Shown piece after piece: positions 7,652-8,873 of a stretch of DNA of 8,873 nucleotides. The translations under genes were made by a program, and so were the position numbers. The notes under the pieces are model-generated. The model worked only from the letters and a program-made list of their open reading frames with translations. It was not told where the DNA came from and searched no databases. The stretch is from DATFLK01 sp035267815 (GTDB taxonomy: Bacteria > Pseudomonadota > Zetaproteobacteria > Mariprofundales > Mariprofundaceae): contig DATFLK010000196.1 of assembly GCA_035267815.1 (NCBI GenBank), positions 1-8,873 on the forward strand. Reading direction: 5' to 3'. The first letter of the stretch is position 1; each line of letters opens with the position of its first letter.

Positions 7652-7950
7652 CTGCACTGCTCCGGGCAGTAGATCAGCTGTAGGGCCTCGATGACCTGCT
7701 TCCAGCGCGGGTTGTCGATATAGTAGAAGACCTGCTGTCCCCGTTTCTCGCTTGCCAGGATGCCGATTAGTCGCATCTTGGAGAGGTGTTGGGAGAGGTT
7801 CGACTGGCCGGCGCCGGTGACCTCCATTAGCTCGCCCACGCACATGGGGCCCTTGAGCAGATGGCAGAGTATATTGAGCCGCAACTCGTGCGCGACGGCG
7901 CGCAGGCCCTGGGCGGCGGACTGGATTTTATCTTGTGGTATCGCGTCCAT
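7648..7950 (-). CDS. ArsR-family repressor, YgaV/BigR/SqrR-like persulfide sensor
   Basis: This small winged-helix regulator has 100 residues from the start given; ATGs at 7959 and 7962 would add 3 or 4. The DNA-binding helix lies about 45-60 (VTGAGQSNLSQHLSKMR), followed by the wing near 65-78. C29 (in LNILC) and C95 (in IYCP) sit where E. coli YgaV, and by family knowledge BigR and SqrR, carry the two cysteines that link through sulfur and release DNA when persulfide is present. Two further cysteines are present: C36, in helix alpha-3 where ArsR proteins often bind metal, and C99 at the tail. Metal or arsenic sensing is therefore a weaker alternative. It is the first gene of the operon and overlaps the TolC start as ATGA, so it probably represses its own operon. 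No clear ribosome binding site precedes any of the three ATGs; an in-frame stop just upstream rules out longer forms. Confidence 0.88.
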   Translation of the reverse strand: MDAIPQDKIQSAAQGLRAVAHELRLNILCHLLKGPMCVGELMEVTGAGQSNLSQHLSKMRLIGILASEKRGQQVFYYIDNPRWKQVIEALQLIYCPEQCR

Positions 7951-7960
7951 ATTTCGCATC

Positions 7961-7980
7961 ATATTATAATATAATTATAT
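7961..7980. promoter_or_regulatory. Probable ArsR operator: two overlapping 12-bp palindromes
   Basis: ATATTATAATAT (7961-7972) and ATATAATTATAT (7969-7980) are each perfect palindromes and share four bases. The block is pure A/T in a GC-rich setting, touches the repressor's upstream ATGs, and contains two minus-strand TATAAT matches. BigR-type repressors are known to bind AT-rich inverted repeats overlapping their own promoter, so autoregulation is the natural reading. Binding itself is inferred. Confidence 0.65.
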
Positions 7981-7990
7981 GTAAAGTCAT
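7963..7990 (-). promoter_or_regulatory. Candidate promoter of the ArsR-led operon
   Basis: On the minus strand a perfect -10 hexamer TATAAT (7968-7963) is preceded, after 16 bases, by ATGACT (7990-7985), a 4/6 match to TTGACA. Transcription would begin near 7956, leaving about 6 bases before ATG 7950 and making the mRNA almost leaderless. A second TATAAT at 7979-7974 and a third at 8044-8039 lack better -35 partners, so the exact promoter is uncertain. Confidence 0.45.
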
Positions 7991-8080
7991 TTTGTGATTC
8001 ATGTTACTTCCCCTGCCCGAAGGATAGGTGATAGTCCGATTATAGATGACTGTCTGGCGATGTGATGTGCTGTTTTCGGC

Positions 8081-8086
8081 TATAAT
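8081..8086 (+). promoter_or_regulatory. Candidate -10 box for the CBS-domain gene
   Basis: A perfect TATAAT lies 71 bases before the CBS start codon. No convincing -35 hexamer is found at 16-18 bases upstream, so an activator or another sigma factor may be needed, or this may not be the promoter. The resulting leader of about 65 bases contains only a weak hairpin (GGAC 8110-8113 with GTCC 8120-8123). Confidence 0.4.
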
Positions 8087-8157
8087 CAAAGGTGTGCGAA
8101 CCTCTCTGCGGACAGGTCTGGTCCTCGGTGGGGTAATTCAGATTGAAAGGAGTGGAC

Positions 8158-8601
8158 ATGCTTGTACGTGATGTCATGACATCGAGTCCGGTGACGGCAG
8201 GAAAAACCGACAAGGTGCGTTCCGTGGTGGTTAAAATGATTACCCGGCACTGCGGCGCCATTCCGGTAGTGGAGGATGGTGACAAGTTGGTGGGCGTGGT
8301 ATCGCTTCGCGATGTGATGTTGCCGCTGTACCCCAATTACGGGGATTATCTGCATGATAGCGTGCACGGTCGTGATTTTGTCCAGATGCAGGATGGCTAC
8401 TCTAGGGTGATGGAGATGGCTGTGGAGGAGGTTATGACACCCTCTCCGATGGTGGTATCGCCGGATGATCCCGTACTGAAAGCCGCCTCCTATATGGGGC
8501 TGAAGAACCTGCGTCGCATCCCGGTCGCCGAGGGTGGAAGGCTTGTCGGCATCGTCAGTATCGGCGACATCAACCGCGGACTCTTCTTTAATAACCAGTA
8601 A
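8158..8601 (+). CDS. Two-CBS-domain (Bateman module) protein
   Basis: The protein is 147 residues long, divergently transcribed from the ArsR operon. It consists of two CBS domains only: the first about residues 1-57 (VRDVMTSSPVTA, GAIPVVEDGDKLVGVVSLRDVM) and the second about 88-143 (VEEVMTPSPMVVSPDD, LRRIPVAEGGRLVGIVSIGDI), joined by a roughly 30-residue linker containing an aromatic/acidic stretch. CBS pairs usually bind adenosine nucleotides or SAM and act as cytoplasmic energy or ligand sensors, often on a partner protein. No catalytic, membrane or DNA-binding domain is attached, so the partner is unknown. I chose ATG 8158 because AAAGGAG (8146-8152) ends 5 bases upstream; the same frame opens at a TTG (8143) that precedes and abuts this binding site. 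A strong terminator follows the stop, so it is probably a single-gene unit. Confidence 0.88.
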   Translation: MLVRDVMTSSPVTAGKTDKVRSVVVKMITRHCGAIPVVEDGDKLVGVVSLRDVMLPLYPNYGDYLHDSVHGRDFVQMQDGYSRVMEMAVEEVMTPSPMVVSPDDPVLKAASYMGLKNLRRIPVAEGGRLVGIVSIGDINRGLFFNNQ

Positions 8602-8604
8602 CCG

Positions 8605-8635
8605 AAGGCCGCCCCGGAGGAGGGGCGGTCTTTGT
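8605..8635 (+). terminator. Intrinsic terminator after the CBS gene
   Basis: A 9-bp GC-rich stem pairs 8607-8615 with 8622-8630 (one G-U pair) around a 6-base loop. Two A-T pairs can extend it (8605-8606 with 8631-8632), leading into a short T run (8631-8633). It begins 3 bases after the CBS stop codon. The T tract is short, but stem, position and orientation fit a rho-independent terminator. Confidence 0.8.
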
Positions 8636-8844
8636 CAATCGGCACCCCTGTTCAGCGGGGTGGCCGAGTGTCATGTCCGCCGGTATTGGTGTGCAAGCCG
8701 GATATTGTGACAGGTCTCACTATAAATATTGGAAATAAACACTTTCTAATAATTGTTTAACGGCGGTCTAAGAGTGAGGTGGTACTGTTTTATTTACCGG
8801 AGGGGCCAGTGAGGCTTCTCCGAAGCAACCCACAGGAGGTGGAT
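8636..8844 (+). other. Intergenic leader before the last, truncated gene
   Basis: This 209-base stretch has no credible coding region. It contains a 6-bp hairpin (CACCCC 8643-8648 with GGGGTG 8657-8662) without a T tract, an AT-rich part (about 8719-8760) likely to hold a promoter though no good -35/-10 pair stands out, and near its end two mutually exclusive hairpins: 8798-8805 with 8815-8822 (two G-U pairs), or 8814-8818 with 8822-8826. I do not recognise a known riboswitch consensus. Confidence 0.35.
8834..8840 (+). promoter_or_regulatory. Strong ribosome binding site of the last gene
   Basis: AGGAGGT is a near-perfect Shine-Dalgarno sequence placed 4 bases before ATG 8845. It is the main evidence that the truncated frame at the window end is a real gene. 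Confidence 0.75.
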
Positions 8845-8873
8845 ATGAAAGAGTTGATGTATGTGATCGGTGC
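8845..8873 (+). CDS. Start of an unidentified gene (partial)
   Basis: Only nine codons are visible, reading MKELMYVIG, followed by two bases of the next codon and the window end. The strong ribosome binding site ahead makes a real start likely. The peptide is too short to assign a family, and nothing in the context ties it to the CBS gene, which ends in its own terminator. Confidence 0.6.

Noticed and set aside
7652..7843. N-terminal extension of the TolC-like protein up to 7843
   Set aside because: It would overlap most of the repressor gene in another frame and bury the signal peptide; the ATG at 7651 has a ribosome binding site and a clear signal peptide.
8143..8157. TTG start at 8143 for the CBS protein
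   Set aside because: The ribosome binding site AAAGGAG lies after this TTG and 5 bases before ATG 8158, so the ATG is the better start.
8657..8672. GGGGTGGCCGAGTG resembles the 5' part of a tRNA-Ser or tRNA-Leu gene
   Set aside because: The following 90 bases have no T-loop sequence (GGTTCGAATCC type), no matching acceptor 3' strand and no convincing anticodon arm, so this is not a tRNA.
1..8873. CRISPR arrays, insertion sequences, attachment sites, rRNA genes
   Set aside because: No regularly spaced repeats, transposase or integrase features, or RNA gene signatures were seen in the window on either strand.

Overview
The window reads as part of a Gram-negative, moderately GC-rich bacterial chromosome. 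The complete tripartite efflux set (outer-membrane TolC-type protein, lipoprotein adaptor, RND pump) shows there is an outer membrane. The sulfur genes beside it suggest a proteobacterium that meets sulfide, persulfide or thiosulfate, perhaps a sulfur oxidiser. I cannot name a genus from the sequence alone.

Layout. Eight minus-strand genes run tightly packed from about 7962 down past base 1: an ArsR-family repressor, a TolC-like outer-membrane factor, a membrane-fusion lipoprotein, an RND (HAE1-type) permease, a small DUF2892 membrane protein, a membrane-anchored rhodanese, an ETHE1-type persulfide dioxygenase, and a TauE/SafE-type permease cut by the window edge. Junctions are 4- or 8-base overlaps or 1- to 3-base gaps, except for 45 bases between the RND gene and the DUF2892 gene, so this is probably one operon with two modules. 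Upstream is a 195-base divergent intergenic region. It has two overlapping perfect 12-bp AT palindromes at the repressor start, which I read as the likely operator. On the plus strand follow a two-CBS-domain protein, a good intrinsic terminator, a roughly 200-base leader, and the first nine codons of another gene with a strong ribosome binding site.

How the genes may work together. The repressor has the cysteine pair typical of the persulfide-sensing YgaV/BigR/SqrR group, one in the sequence LNILC and one in IYCP. The distal half of the operon matches the BigR/YgaVP sulfide-detoxification theme: the dioxygenase would oxidise glutathione persulfide to sulfite, the rhodanese would move sulfane sulfur (for example onto sulfite or thiols), and the TauE/SafE protein would export sulfite or a related anion. 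The unusual part is the complete tripartite efflux pump between the repressor and the sulfur genes. This suggests that pump expression is tied to reactive-sulfur sensing, or that the pump exports a sulfur-related toxic compound. Its substrate cannot be read from the sequence.
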